In this document: positions 15,155 through 23,812 of the stretch, in pieces
How positions within the stretch are numbered: position 1 is the stretch's first letter
How the letters are laid out: each line of letters begins with the position of its first letter
DNA from: Bacteroidales bacterium
Lineage (GTDB): Bacteria > Bacteroidota > Bacteroidia > Bacteroidales > JAEINX01
Reading direction: 5' to 3'
Length of the DNA stretch: 43,047 bases
Assembly (NCBI GenBank): GCA_016342645.1
Contig: JAEINX010000023.1
Span: 1 to 43,047, forward strand
Position numbers and translations under genes: made by a program
The notes under the pieces: model-generated
Told to the model about the DNA's origin: nothing
The model's input: only the letters and a program-made list of their open reading frames with translations
Databases searched by the model: none

Positions 15155-15162
15155 TATTTTTG
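15155..15162 (+). promoter_or_regulatory. -7 box TATTTTTG of the HigB/HigA-type operon
   Basis: TAnnTTTG 23 bp before the toxin ATG at 15186. A TTT at 15133-15135 lies at about the right distance for a weak -33 element. Confidence 0.5.
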
Positions 15163-15185
15163 TATCCTAATGAATACAATAACAG

Positions 15186-15509
15186 ATGTACTTTGTAGAG
15201 AAAACAGTTGAGTTTGATAAATGGCTACGAAAATTAAAAGATTTAAGAGCCAAAGCAAAAATCTTGTTTCGTATTCAAAAAATTGAAAGTGATGGACACT
15301 TTGGTGACTGTAAACCTATAGGTGATGGAATTCGTGAACTAAAAATTAATTATGCTAAAGGATACAGAATTTATTTTATAGAAACAGATGGAAAAATCAT
15401 TATTTTGCTTATTGGTGGTGACAAATCAACTCAACAAAAAGACATTGAAAAGGCAATAGAAATTTTAAAAAAGATTAAGAAAAAACGATATGGAAACTTC
15501 AAAATTTGA
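15186..15509 (+). CDS. RelE/HigB-like addiction module toxin (TIGR02683-like)
   Basis: 107 residues. The N-terminus EFDKWLRKLKDLRAKAKILF and the core GDCKPIGDGIRELKINYAKG followed by YRIYF are the signature of phage-derived Gp49/HigB-like killer proteins, mRNA-cleaving relatives of RelE. The conserved Arg-Glu-Leu and Gly-Tyr-Arg-Ile-Tyr-Phe positions are intact, so it looks active. The gene comes first and overlaps the antitoxin gene by 20 bases, the toxin-first order typical of higBA. A TAnnTTTG promoter is upstream, and the antitoxin has a helix-turn-helix, so autorepression is expected. Confidence 0.88.
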   Translation: MYFVEKTVEFDKWLRKLKDLRAKAKILFRIQKIESDGHFGDCKPIGDGIRELKINYAKGYRIYFIETDGKIIILLIGGDKSTQQKDIEKAIEILKKIKKKRYGNFKI

Positions 15510-15789
15510 TATAGCAGAATATTTAGATAGCAAGGAAATGATTGCAGAATATCTCAATTCTGTTTTGGAAGACGGAAATAATTCAGATATGATTATAGCA
15601 ATTGGACACATTGCAAAATCAATTGGAATGACAAAAATTGCCGAAGAAACTGGACTTAGCAGACCAAGTTTATATAAAGCTTTATCTGATGGAGCAAAAC
15701 CACAATTTGAAACAATAATGAAAGTATTAAAAGCAATTGGTGGCCAGATAAGAATAAATCCAATATCTGCAAAAAAAAACGCACCATAG
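15490..15789 (+). CDS. HigA-like helix-turn-helix antitoxin (TIGR02684-like)
   Basis: 99 residues starting at the ATG 20 bases inside the end of the toxin gene. The N-terminus FDIAEYLDSKEMIAEYLNSV is typical of addiction module antidote proteins, and residues about 43-75 form a Cro-like helix-turn-helix (GMTKIAEETGLSRPSLYKAL, then SDGAKPQFETIMKVLKAIGG). It should bind the toxin and repress the operon promoter. Intact, and the only complete toxin-antitoxin pair in the window. Confidence 0.9.
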   Translation: METSKFDIAEYLDSKEMIAEYLNSVLEDGNNSDMIIAIGHIAKSIGMTKIAEETGLSRPSLYKALSDGAKPQFETIMKVLKAIGGQIRINPISAKKNAP

Positions 15790-15821
15790 CCGCAAAACGA
15801 AGTCCGCAATTTTTTTATTGA

Positions 15822-16125
15822 ATGAAAGGCCATACATATTAGTAGTTTGTGATAAAAACAAAAAACGGAGTAGAACATATGGACATATTTTTAAAATGAT
15901 ATGCAGTTCACTATTCGATCTGTTGGCTTAGGTCCCAAAAGTGATAGACAATTAAGAGAAAAAGATATCAATTGGGCTGATTTAATATTTTTTATGGAAC
16001 AAGGACAATGGACAAGAATTTCAGGAAAATATAGAAATCTCGAATTACGGTCAATTGAATAAATTCATATTGAAAATGAATATGAATATTTGGACAAAGA
16101 GTTAATCGAACTATTGACGGTTTGA
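15822..16125 (+). pseudogene. low-molecular-weight protein-tyrosine-phosphatase-like gene, decayed
   Basis: Fragments of one small phosphatase can be read in successive frames. First comes PYILVVCDKNKKRSRT with the catalytic C-x5-R loop (about 15832-15879); then, after a frameshift near 15895, QFTIRSVGLGPKSDRQLREK and WADLIFFMEQGQW; then TAA at 16060-16062; then, in the same frame, ENEYEYLDKELIELLTV to TGA 16125. The ATG at 15822 is also one base out of phase with the catalytic loop. Two frame errors and a stop make this a pseudogene of the roughly 110-residue Bacteroidota phosphatase family. It follows the toxin-antitoxin pair directly. Confidence 0.65.
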
Positions 16126-16147
16126 ATTAACACCACATTGAAAATCA

Positions 16148-16417
16148 TTATCGTATTTGAAAATCCCGGAAATTCATTAAATCATTTTCCTGAATATTGA
16201 TTTTATCAACTCTTGCCCATGAAGGCCCTTTCCGACACCATTCCACAAATTGTTCAATAACATAATGCTCTGCTTCAGCTTCAATATAAACCGAACTGTC
16301 AGGTAAATTTTTTACATATCCCTTAACACCTAAATCTTTAGCAGTTTTTTTTGTATAAAATCTAAATCCAACATTTTGAACTTTGCCTGAAACTTTAATT
16401 ATAATGCTTTTCTTCAT
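16148..16417 (-). CDS. acyP: acylphosphatase
   Basis: 89 residues, the full length of the family. The active-site loop GKVQNVGFRFYT supplies Arg19, and Asn37 lies in GYVKNLPDSSVYIEAEA, the two residues that bind and hydrolyse the acyl phosphate. It is a cytoplasmic enzyme acting on substrates such as carbamoyl or acetyl phosphate. The start at 16417 gives the standard N-terminus. It is a single gene on the minus strand; no operon is evident. Confidence 0.93.
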   Translation of the reverse strand: MKKSIIIKVSGKVQNVGFRFYTKKTAKDLGVKGYVKNLPDSSVYIEAEAEHYVIEQFVEWCRKGPSWARVDKINIQENDLMNFRDFQIR

Positions 16418-16568
16418 GTGTATATATTTGGGTAATTGGTTTAAATTTATGTGTTTTCATTTATGAGAAATTGGAAATCCATACGGACAAGTTTAGAAAT
16501 TTGCTTGCTCCTGAATTCCTAAATTTCATTATTATTGCATCCATCTAATGCACTTCCTTACATTTAAC

Positions 16569-16611
16569 TTTAGCCTTTAATTTTTTAGCCTTTAGCCTTT
16601 TCATTTTAGCC
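16569..16611 (+). repeat. TTTAGCC word array
   Basis: TTTAGCC starts at 16569, 16584, 16591 and 16605, spacing 15, 7 and 14, close to multiples of 7. It lies just beyond the 3' end of the GH92 gene. Confidence 0.55.
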
Positions 16612-16632
16612 TTTTTACCTTTTCTAAAAAAA

Positions 16633-18996
16633 TCACTGAGCGCCGGCCTTAGTCATGGAGTAAGGTAAATCGGCATTCTTAATCCCCCATTTTTTATTAG
16701 GTTTTCTACCCATTCTGAAAATTAGTTTTCCACCGTTTATGATATCATCATGAGTAATATAGGATTTATCGTAATTTTTTCCGTTCAATTTAACCGATTG
16801 AATGTAAATATTCTTTTCAGATAATCTGTCGGCAGTCATTTCAAATTTATTACCATTATCAAGATTTATTGTTGCTTTTTCGATACAAGGGCTTCCAATC
16901 ACATATTCGTTGCTTCCCGGGCAAACCGGATAAAAACCCATTGAACTAAAAATATACCATGCCGACATTTGCCCGCAGTCTTCGTTACCGCAAATTCCGT
17001 ATGGAGTGTCATCAAATAAATTATTCATTATTTGATGAATTCTTTGCTGTGTTTTCCAAGGCATTGCAGCATAATTATACAAATATGCAATATGCTGGCT
17101 TGGTTCATTACCGTGTGCATATTGTCCGATAAGGCCCGAAATATCTTCAACTTCATGATATTTTTCATCATGTGCCTCAACAATAAATAATGAATCAAGT
17201 TTTTCGACAAACTTTTCCCTGCCTCCCATCAAATTAATCAAGCCCTGAACATCCTGAGGCACGTACCATGTATATTGCCAAGCATTTCCTTCGGTATAAT
17301 CGCCACCATATTTTGAATATAAAGGATCGAAAGGTTCGTTCCAGCTTCCATCGATTTTTTTTGCTCTCATAAAATTTGTTTCCTTATCGAAAATGTTTTT
17401 ATAATTTCTCGCTCTATTTTCAAATTTCTTAAAATCATCATCTTTGCCCATTTCTTTTGCAACTTTGTAAATTGTAAAGTCATCATAAGCATACTCAAGA
17501 GTTTTTGAGGCCCCTTCATTTTCTTTATCAATAGGGACAAAACCAAGTTCCATATAATAATCAAGGCCATCGTAATTTTCATAAGTTGCACTCGAAATCA
17601 TTGCCTCATAAGCTTTTTCAACATCATAATTGCGTATTCCTTTCAAATAGGCATCGGCAATAACCGGCACCGCATGATAGCCTATCATACACCATGTTTC
17701 GTTATTGTGAAATGACCAAACCGGTAAAATATGATGCACACTTTGGTCGTAATGTGCAAGCATGCTTTTAACCATATCACTTACTTTTTCGGGTTGAATT
17801 ATTGTAAACAAAGGATGAGTAGCGCGATAAGTATCCCAAAGCGAGTAAATTGTGTAGTTTGTGAAATCATTGGCCGTATGGATATTTTGGTCAAGTCCGC
17901 GATATTTGCCATCAACATCCATATAATTTACAGGAGCAAGCATAGTGTGATAAACCGAAGTATAAAAAATGGCTTTGTCGCGATCTGTTCCTTCAATAAT
18001 TATCTTACTTAATTCTTTTTGCCATTGATTTTCGGCAACAAGTTTCACTTTATTGAAATTCCAAGTCGGTATTTCAGTTTTTAAATTATTTAAAGCTCCT
18101 TCGGCGCTAACCGCCGAAATCCCAACTTTAACTTCAATTATTTCTTCTTCTTTTGTTTTGAAATTAAAAAAGGCAATAAGTTTTTTTCCGTTTACTTCGG
18201 GTTTTTCATAAATATAATTATCAGTTTTTCTATAGCCGTACATTGATTCATCATCTTTATCAAAACCATAAGAATCAAAAGCTTTAGAAAAAACTATTGC
18301 AAAATAAACGCTTCTGTTTCTTGCCCATCCTCTTGTTTGCCTGTAACCCGTTACCAAGGTATCGTTTTCGACTCTTATTGATGACCAAATAACTTTCCCA
18401 TCGTAATTATAAATGGAATGCAGAAGATCAAGAATAATATGTGCGCTATCGGTTTTCGGGAAAGTGTATTTGTGGAACCCAACTCTGTTTGTTGCGGTTA
18501 ACTCAGCCTGAATGTTATAATCATCAAGCTTTACTGAATAATATCCGGGCGAAGCTGTTTCATTTTTATGCGAAAAACGCGAACGATAACCTAAATCAGG
18601 ATTGTTCTTTGTTCCGCTTTTCGTTCTGAGTTTACCAGCCGTAGGCATGATTAAAATGTCGCCAAGGTCGGAATGGCCTGTCCCACTAAAATGTGTATGA
18701 CTAAAACCAATTATCGAACTATCACCATATTGATAACCGGCACACCAATTATAACTTTCGTGATAAGATTTCATATCGGTATCGGGGCTTAATTGAACCA
18801 TTCCAAATGGAATAACTGCTCCCGGATAGGTATGTCCATCTCCTCCTGTTCCAATAAATGGATCAACATAATCAAAGGGTGATTTTCGGTTTTCATCTAA
18901 AATTGTGTCTTTAAAACTAACTTTGGAAGAAATAAAATCTTGTGAACAAACATTTAAGGATAGTAAAACAAGAATAAGAAGAAGTGTATTTTTCAT
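16633..18996 (-). CDS. GH92 alpha-mannosidase, secreted
   Basis: 787 residues from the ATG at 18996; a longer frame opens at TTG 19026, inside the -7 box. Residues 1-19 are a signal peptide (MKNTLLLILVLLSLNVCSQ), so the enzyme is periplasmic or surface-exposed. GH92 landmarks are DPFIGTGGDGHTYPGAVIPF, MVQLSPDTD, GFSHTHFSGTGHSDLGDIL near the N-terminus, and GNEDCGQMSAWYIFSSMGFY near the C-terminus. GH92 enzymes are Ca2+-dependent exo-alpha-mannosidases acting on N-glycans and yeast mannans. The length is normal. No SusC/SusD pair or other glycosidase is nearby, so it is outside a polysaccharide utilisation locus. Confidence 0.93.
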   Translation of the reverse strand: MKNTLLLILVLLSLNVCSQDFISSKVSFKDTILDENRKSPFDYVDPFIGTGGDGHTYPGAVIPFGMVQLSPDTDMKSYHESYNWCAGYQYGDSSIIGFSHTHFSGTGHSDLGDILIMPTAGKLRTKSGTKNNPDLGYRSRFSHKNETASPGYYSVKLDDYNIQAELTATNRVGFHKYTFPKTDSAHIILDLLHSIYNYDGKVIWSSIRVENDTLVTGYRQTRGWARNRSVYFAIVFSKAFDSYGFDKDDESMYGYRKTDNYIYEKPEVNGKKLIAFFNFKTKEEEIIEVKVGISAVSAEGALNNLKTEIPTWNFNKVKLVAENQWQKELSKIIIEGTDRDKAIFYTSVYHTMLAPVNYMDVDGKYRGLDQNIHTANDFTNYTIYSLWDTYRATHPLFTIIQPEKVSDMVKSMLAHYDQSVHHILPVWSFHNNETWCMIGYHAVPVIADAYLKGIRNYDVEKAYEAMISSATYENYDGLDYYMELGFVPIDKENEGASKTLEYAYDDFTIYKVAKEMGKDDDFKKFENRARNYKNIFDKETNFMRAKKIDGSWNEPFDPLYSKYGGDYTEGNAWQYTWYVPQDVQGLINLMGGREKFVEKLDSLFIVEAHDEKYHEVEDISGLIGQYAHGNEPSQHIAYLYNYAAMPWKTQQRIHQIMNNLFDDTPYGICGNEDCGQMSAWYIFSSMGFYPVCPGSNEYVIGSPCIEKATINLDNGNKFEMTADRLSEKNIYIQSVKLNGKNYDKSYITHDDIINGGKLIFRMGRKPNKKWGIKNADLPYSMTKAGAQ

Positions 18997-19023
18997 TTTT
19001 AACTCTATTAAATTCAAAAAATT

Positions 19024-19031
19024 CAAAGATA
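19024..19031 (-). promoter_or_regulatory. -7 box TATCTTTG for the GH92 gene
   Basis: TAnnTTTG on the minus strand, 27 bp before the ATG at 18996; it supports this start over the TTG at 19026, which overlaps the box. Confidence 0.55.
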
Positions 19032-19105
19032 AAGATAATCTTTAACCGGAGTATAATAATTGATATTCAAATTTATTGAATTAGTAATTGAGGGAATAAT
19101 GGTAT

Positions 19106-19231
19106 AGAGGTATAAGTATTCCATATATCTGTATTTCCATTATACCTTTATTTCCATTATACCAATATTTCCCTTATACCTGTATTCCCCTTATACCTGT
19201 ATTCCCCTTATACCTATATTTCCCTTATACC
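19106..19231 (+). repeat. 17-bp array, core TTATACC
   Basis: Units begin at 19106, 19123, 19140, 19157, 19174, 19191, 19208 and 19225, exactly 17 bp apart. The last six start with TTATACC, and two neighbouring units are identical (TTATACCTGTATTCCCC); the first two are degenerate. It fills much of the gap between cysH and the GH92 gene. Confidence 0.85.
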
Positions 19232-19275
19232 CAATAATAATCCAGAAAGCCAAAGCAGAAATTGATAATCCACGA

Positions 19276-19980
19276 CTACCTTTCATGCAAACCACATTCC
19301 TTATTCTCAATATTTTCCCACCACCAACGGCCATCACGTTGATTTTCATCTACATTAACAGCTCTCGTACAAGGCTGACAACCTATGCTTTTAAAGCCTT
19401 TTTTATATAGTGGATTAAAAGGAATATTCTTTTTGTTTATATAATCCCAAACATCTTTTTCGTTCCAATCAATCAGGGGATTTACTTTAATTAATCCGTT
19501 TGCATTGTCCCATTCAATTCTCGAGGTTTTTGCCCGGTTTTCAGAATGTTCATTTCGTAAACCGGTAATCCAGATTTTAACATTTTTCAAAGCCCTTTTC
19601 AAAGGCTCAACTTTCCTTATGGAACAACATAATTTTCTATCTTCAAAACTATTGTAAAACAAGTTTATTCCTTTTTTGTTTACCATATTTTCAACGCTTT
19701 CGGTATTTGGAAAAAATATTTCAATATTTATTTTATAACGGCTTTTCGTACTTTCAATCAAATCATAAGTTTCGGGAAACAATCGGCCTGTGTCGAGCAC
19801 AAAAATTCTTGTTGAAGGATTTGCTAAAGCAATAATCTCCGTAATTACTTGATCTTCAGCTCCAAGACTTGTTGCAAAAGCCAAATCTTCAGACTTTTGA
19901 TTTATTAGAAATGACAACAACTCAAAAGATGTCATTTCTTTTGTTTGTTCATTTAGTTTTTTTAGTAATTCAAAATTCAT
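19276..19980 (-). CDS. cysH: assimilatory APS/PAPS reductase (CysH), Fe-S type
   Basis: 234 residues. FATSLGAEDQVITEII and FVLDTGRLFPETYDLI are the nucleotide-binding parts of the PAPS-reductase fold. Cys118-Cys119 (DRKLCCSIRKVEPL) and Cys201-x-x-Cys204 (SIGCQPCTRAV) are the four [4Fe-4S] ligands of the bacterial APS-reductase type, and ECGLHER at the end carries the catalytic Cys229. It reduces activated sulfate to sulfite using thioredoxin. The sulfate adenylyltransferase and sulfite reductase genes are not in the window, so it stands alone on the minus strand. Confidence 0.92.
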   Translation of the reverse strand: MNFELLKKLNEQTKEMTSFELLSFLINQKSEDLAFATSLGAEDQVITEIIALANPSTRIFVLDTGRLFPETYDLIESTKSRYKINIEIFFPNTESVENMVNKKGINLFYNSFEDRKLCCSIRKVEPLKRALKNVKIWITGLRNEHSENRAKTSRIEWDNANGLIKVNPLIDWNEKDVWDYINKKNIPFNPLYKKGFKSIGCQPCTRAVNVDENQRDGRWWWENIENKECGLHER

Positions 19981-20090
19981 ATTAATTGGTAATGATTATT
20001 TATATATTCAATATAATTATTGATTCATTATTTAAAATTTCGAGGATAATTGGTATAAAGGCATGTAGGAATCAGAGTGAGAATAATCTA

Positions 20091-20144
20091 TTCTCCTTAT
20101 TCCCATATTTCCCAAATTTCCCAAATTTCCCAAATTTCCTTATA
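20091..20144 (+). repeat. 9-bp array, unit TTCCCAAAT
   Basis: Six 9-bp units in phase from 20091 (TTCTCCTTA, TTCCCATAT, TTCCCAAAT three times, TTCCTTATA). It lies in the divergent gap between cysH and mpl, upstream of the mpl -7 box. Because 9 is a multiple of 3, all frames stay open and the mpl frame extends artificially into it. Confidence 0.8.
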
Positions 20145-20174
20145 TTTTTTAGCCTGCAAATTTATTGATAATTG

Positions 20175-20182
20175 TAAATTTG
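20175..20182 (+). promoter_or_regulatory. -7 box TAAATTTG for mpl
   Basis: TAnnTTTG, 26 bp before the ATG at 20209. It supports starting mpl at 20209 and shows that the in-frame upstream repeat is not translated from this promoter. Confidence 0.5.
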
Positions 20183-20208
20183 TCATCAAATTAATTCAAT
20201 ATTTAATT

Positions 20209-21564
20209 ATGAAAGTTCATTTTATAGCCATCGGTGGAAGTGCAATGCACAATTTAGCAATTGCTTTGCATAAGAAAGAATATTTTGTTAGCGGTTCGGA
20301 TGATGAAATTTTTGAGCCATCGAAAGGACGGCTGAAAAATTACAATTTACTTCCGAAAAATGAAGGTTGGTTTCCTGAGAAAATTACTAAAAAACTTGAC
20401 GCAGTTATTGTTGGGATGCATGCTCGAAATGATAATCCTGAACTTTTAAAAGCAAAAGAATTGGGAATTAAAATATTTTCCTACCCCGAATATTTATACG
20501 AACAATCGAAAAATAAAATAAGAGTAGTGATTGGTGGAAGCCACGGGAAAACCACAATTACAGCCATGATTTTGCATGTCCTTAATTATAATAAAATCAA
20601 TTGCGATTATATGGTTGGAGCACAGTTAGAAGGTTTTGAAGTTATGGTTAAATTATCGGAAGAGGCTAAAATAATGCTTATCGAAGGCGATGAATACCTA
20701 ACTTCACCAATCGACCGAAGGCCAAAATTTCATTTATATAAACCAAATATTGCTTTGTTAAGCGGAATTGCTTGGGATCATATAAATGTTTTTCCAACAT
20801 GGGAAAATTATCTCGAACAATTTAGAATTTTTATTGAACTAATAGAAAAAGGCGGCTCACTCGTTTATTGTGAGGAAGATAAAAATGTGAAAATGTTAGC
20901 TGAAAGCACAATGAATAAAATCAATAAAATTGCTTATAAGCTTCCAGACTATGTTATTAAAAACGGAATTACTTATTTAAAGGAGAATGAAGTTTCATTA
21001 AAAATATTTGGAAAACATAATTTACAGAATTTGAGTGGTGCCAAATTGGTTTGCAAAGAACTCGGAATTACAAACGAACAATTCAATGAAGCAATAAAGC
21101 ATTTTTCGGGAGCTTCAAAACGACTTGAGTTAGTTGGTGTAAATGAAAAAACAATGATTTTTAAGGATTTTGCTCATTCGCCATCAAAACTTAAAGCGAG
21201 TGTTAATGCCGTAAAAGAACAATTTCAGGATAGAAAACTTATTGCTTGTATTGAATTACATACTTTCAGTAGTTTGAATAAAGATTTTCTTACGGAATAT
21301 AAAGGCTGCCTTGATAAAGCTGACACACCAATTGTTTATTTCAATTCACATACTATCAAATTGAAACGGCTTCCAGAGCTTTCTCCTAAGATTATTAAAA
21401 AAGCCTTTTCAAACAATAGGTTAAAGATTTATATTGATTCCAAGCTTTTGGAAAAAGATTTAATAAAAAGGCAGTGGGATAATACCAACCTTTTGATGAT
21501 GAGTTCGGGAAATTTTGATGGGATTGACTTCAAGTCTTTGGTAAAAAAAATACTATCCGAATAA
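20209..21564 (+). CDS. mpl: Mpl-type UDP-N-acetylmuramate:peptide ligase
   Basis: 451 residues from the ATG at 20209 (MKVHFIAIGGSAMHNLAIAL). The open frame continues upstream to 20077, but that part is only translated repeat. Mur-ligase signs are the N-terminal UDP-binding Rossmann loop AIGGSAMHNLA, the ATP P-loop GGSHGKTT (109-116), and MIFKDFAHSPSKLKASV in the C-terminal domain. Mpl joins the tripeptide L-Ala-gamma-D-Glu-mesoDAP to UDP-MurNAc in cytoplasmic murein recycling; the GGSAMHNLA form rather than GGxGMSG of MurC favours Mpl. Monocistronic; convergent with rho. Confidence 0.88.
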   Translation: MKVHFIAIGGSAMHNLAIALHKKEYFVSGSDDEIFEPSKGRLKNYNLLPKNEGWFPEKITKKLDAVIVGMHARNDNPELLKAKELGIKIFSYPEYLYEQSKNKIRVVIGGSHGKTTITAMILHVLNYNKINCDYMVGAQLEGFEVMVKLSEEAKIMLIEGDEYLTSPIDRRPKFHLYKPNIALLSGIAWDHINVFPTWENYLEQFRIFIELIEKGGSLVYCEEDKNVKMLAESTMNKINKIAYKLPDYVIKNGITYLKENEVSLKIFGKHNLQNLSGAKLVCKELGITNEQFNEAIKHFSGASKRLELVGVNEKTMIFKDFAHSPSKLKASVNAVKEQFQDRKLIACIELHTFSSLNKDFLTEYKGCLDKADTPIVYFNSHTIKLKRLPELSPKIIKKAFSNNRLKIYIDSKLLEKDLIKRQWDNTNLLMMSSGNFDGIDFKSLVKKILSE

Positions 21565-21578
21565 AAACAATTTCAATC

Positions 21579-21649
21579 GTATTACTACAGTATTTCAATC
21601 GTATTTCAATTGTATTTCAATTGTATTACTATCGTATTTCTATTGTTTA
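21579..21649 (+). repeat. 11-bp array, core GTATT
   Basis: GTATT (last copy GTTTA) starts at 21579, 21590, 21601, 21612, 21623, 21634 and 21645: seven positions exactly 11 bp apart. Unit type TCAATYGTATT alternates with ACTAYMGTATT. It fills the 82-bp gap between the mpl and rho stop codons almost completely. Confidence 0.85.
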
Positions 21650-23545
21650 TGAATTCATCGACAAGAGGAACTCCTCATTTGACTCGGTATATTTCATTTT
21701 ATCTCTCAAGAATTCCATAGCTTCAAGGGCGTTCATATCTGCAAGATGATTACGCAGTATCCAAATACGTTGTAAATTTTCTTTTTTTAGTAAGAGGTCT
21801 TCACGTCTTGTACTTGATGCCACGATATCAATCGCCGGATAAATACGCTTGTTAGAAAGTTTTCTATCTAATTGAAGCTCCATATTACCGGTACCTTTAA
21901 ATTCTTCAAAAATAACTTCATCCATTCTGGAACCTGTATCAATTAGAGCAGTTGAAATTATAGTTAAGGAGCCACCGTTTTCAATATTTCGGGCTGCACC
22001 GAAGAAACGTTTTGGCTTTTGTAAAGCATTTGCTTCAACCCCTCCGGAAAGAACCTTGCCTGAAGCAGGTGAAACCGTATTATAAGCTCTTGCCAACCTT
22101 GTAATTGAATCAAGTAAAATTACAACATCATGGCCACATTCGGTTAATCGTTTTGCTTTTTCAAGCACAATGTTTGCAATTTTTACATGTCGGTCAGCCG
22201 GTTCATCAAAAGTTGATGCAATAACTTCAGCATTAACACTTCGCTGCATGTCGGTAACTTCTTCCGGGCGTTCATCTATCAATAAAACTATCAGATAGGC
22301 TTCGGGATGATTATTTGCAATGGCATTGGCGACATCTTTTAAAAGCACTGTTTTACCGGTTTTTGGCTGAGCAACTATCAATCCTCTCTGGCCTTTTCCG
22401 ATTGGGGTAAACATGTCGATAATTCTGGATGATAGGTTACTATTTTTATGTCCGGTTAAATTGAATTTTTCTTCAGGAAATAAAGGAGTTAAATGGTCGA
22501 AGGGTATTCTGTCGCGGATCTTTTCAGGAGTTTTTCCATTAATTAATTCAACCTTGATTAAAGGAAAATATTTCTCGCCATTTTTCGGAGGCCTAATGCT
22601 TCCTTTTATTGTATCGCCGGTTTTTAATCCAAAAAGTTTTATCTGTGATTGTGAAACATAAATATCATCGGGAGAAGACAAATAGTGATAATCAGACGAT
22701 CTTAAAAAACCATAACCATCGGGCATAATTTCCAATACACCCTCGCTTGAAACAAATCCTTCGTATTGGAATGAATATTTTTCTTTCGATTTTTCCTCAA
22801 TCTTTTCCAATTCCCCATTCTCTAAATTTCCTTCATTAGCTGCTATTGTTTCTTTTTTGGGTTCCGGTTTCCCATTTTTAGCAACTCCATTTTTCTTTTT
22901 TCCACCATTTTTCTCCTGAGTTTTTGGTTTATCAGCAGGTTTGGGAGTTTCAAAGTCAATCTCGGTTTGTGGAGTATCTGTTTTATTATCTTTAGAGATT
23001 TCAGCTTTTTCAAAAGAATTTTCTAATTTAACCTCATTATTTTTAACAAGAACCTTATTATCATTATTTATAAATTCTTCTTTTACCGGAACTTCCTTGG
23101 AAATGGGTTCTTCTTTTTTCAAGGTAGGCTTTAAAATAGGTTCTAATTCTTTTTCAATCTTGGGCTTTTTGATAATTTCTATGTTGGATTTTTTGACAAT
23201 TTCAACACTGGGTTTTTTATGGATAACTATTTTTTCTTCAGGTTTATCTTCACCCTTATCCACAGGTTTTGGGGCATTAAAGATAGGTTTTTTTTGACCT
23301 GTTCTTCTCGAATCACTACCTCCCGGTTTTTTATGTATTCTTTTTCTTTTTGATTTGAGTGATTGCATGGCTTCTTCTTTCTCTTTCTCAATGATTTCTT
23401 GAGGTGGATTTAATGCCTGATGATCCAGAATTTTATAGATGATATCTTGTTTAACCAACTTATCATATCTTCTAAGATTTAATTCTTTGGCAATTTCTTT
23501 TAGTTCAGAAACCTTCTTACCATTAAGTTCAATAATATCGTACAT
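21647..23545 (-). CDS. rho: transcription termination factor Rho with long insertion
   Basis: 632 residues from the ATG at 23545; a TTG directly before it opens the longer frame. Residues 1-45 are the Rho_N helical domain ([20 protein letters not shown]). From about 50 to 255 there is a low-complexity Lys/Glu/Pro-rich insertion, then the RNA-binding cold-shock domain ([20 protein letters not shown]), and the hexameric ATPase with Walker [12 protein letters not shown] near 400, [13 protein letters not shown], and the Q and R loops. E. coli Rho has about 419 residues, so the insertion explains the excess; such insertions are known in Bacteroidota Rho. It uses ATP to end transcripts. Convergent with mpl across a repeat array. 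Confidence 0.95.
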   Translation of the reverse strand: MYDIIELNGKKVSELKEIAKELNLRRYDKLVKQDIIYKILDHQALNPPQEIIEKEKEEAMQSLKSKRKRIHKKPGGSDSRRTGQKKPIFNAPKPVDKGEDKPEEKIVIHKKPSVEIVKKSNIEIIKKPKIEKELEPILKPTLKKEEPISKEVPVKEEFINNDNKVLVKNNEVKLENSFEKAEISKDNKTDTPQTEIDFETPKPADKPKTQEKNGGKKKNGVAKNGKPEPKKETIAANEGNLENGELEKIEEKSKEKYSFQYEGFVSSEGVLEIMPDGYGFLRSSDYHYLSSPDDIYVSQSQIKLFGLKTGDTIKGSIRPPKNGEKYFPLIKVELINGKTPEKIRDRIPFDHLTPLFPEEKFNLTGHKNSNLSSRIIDMFTPIGKGQRGLIVAQPKTGKTVLLKDVANAIANNHPEAYLIVLLIDERPEEVTDMQRSVNAEVIASTFDEPADRHVKIANIVLEKAKRLTECGHDVVILLDSITRLARAYNTVSPASGKVLSGGVEANALQKPKRFFGAARNIENGGSLTIISTALIDTGSRMDEVIFEEFKGTGNMELQLDRKLSNKRIYPAIDIVASSTRREDLLLKKENLQRIWILRNHLADMNALEAMEFLRDKMKYTESNEEFLLSMNS

Positions 23546-23780
23546 CAATTTTTATTTTCGTGTTGTATTAACAAAAAGTATATTGTAATAGAGTAATTAA
23601 TATTTTTATTATTCCATATTTACTGAATTCTCATTTGGAATCAACTAAAACAACATGTTTGTTGAGAAATTCATTTTCGTATTGCAAAAATAATTAAAAT
23701 ATTAAAATAAAAAAATAAAATACACATTTTTTATTTTTTATTTATTCCTTTAAATCCATTTTCACTTAATAAAATCGTTT

Positions 23781-23788
23781 TATCTTTG
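23781..23788 (+). promoter_or_regulatory. -7 box TATCTTTG for the DUF4293 gene
   Basis: TAnnTTTG 24 bp before the ATG at 23813. The -33 region is A/T only, without TTTG at the usual distance. Confidence 0.5.
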
Positions 23789-23812
23789 TAAAAAAATTAA
23801 ATATTTTTAAAA

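Noticed and set aside
19106..19231. CRISPR array
   Set aside because: Units are 17 bp in direct contact with no unique spacers, and no cas gene is in the window. The same holds for the other arrays.
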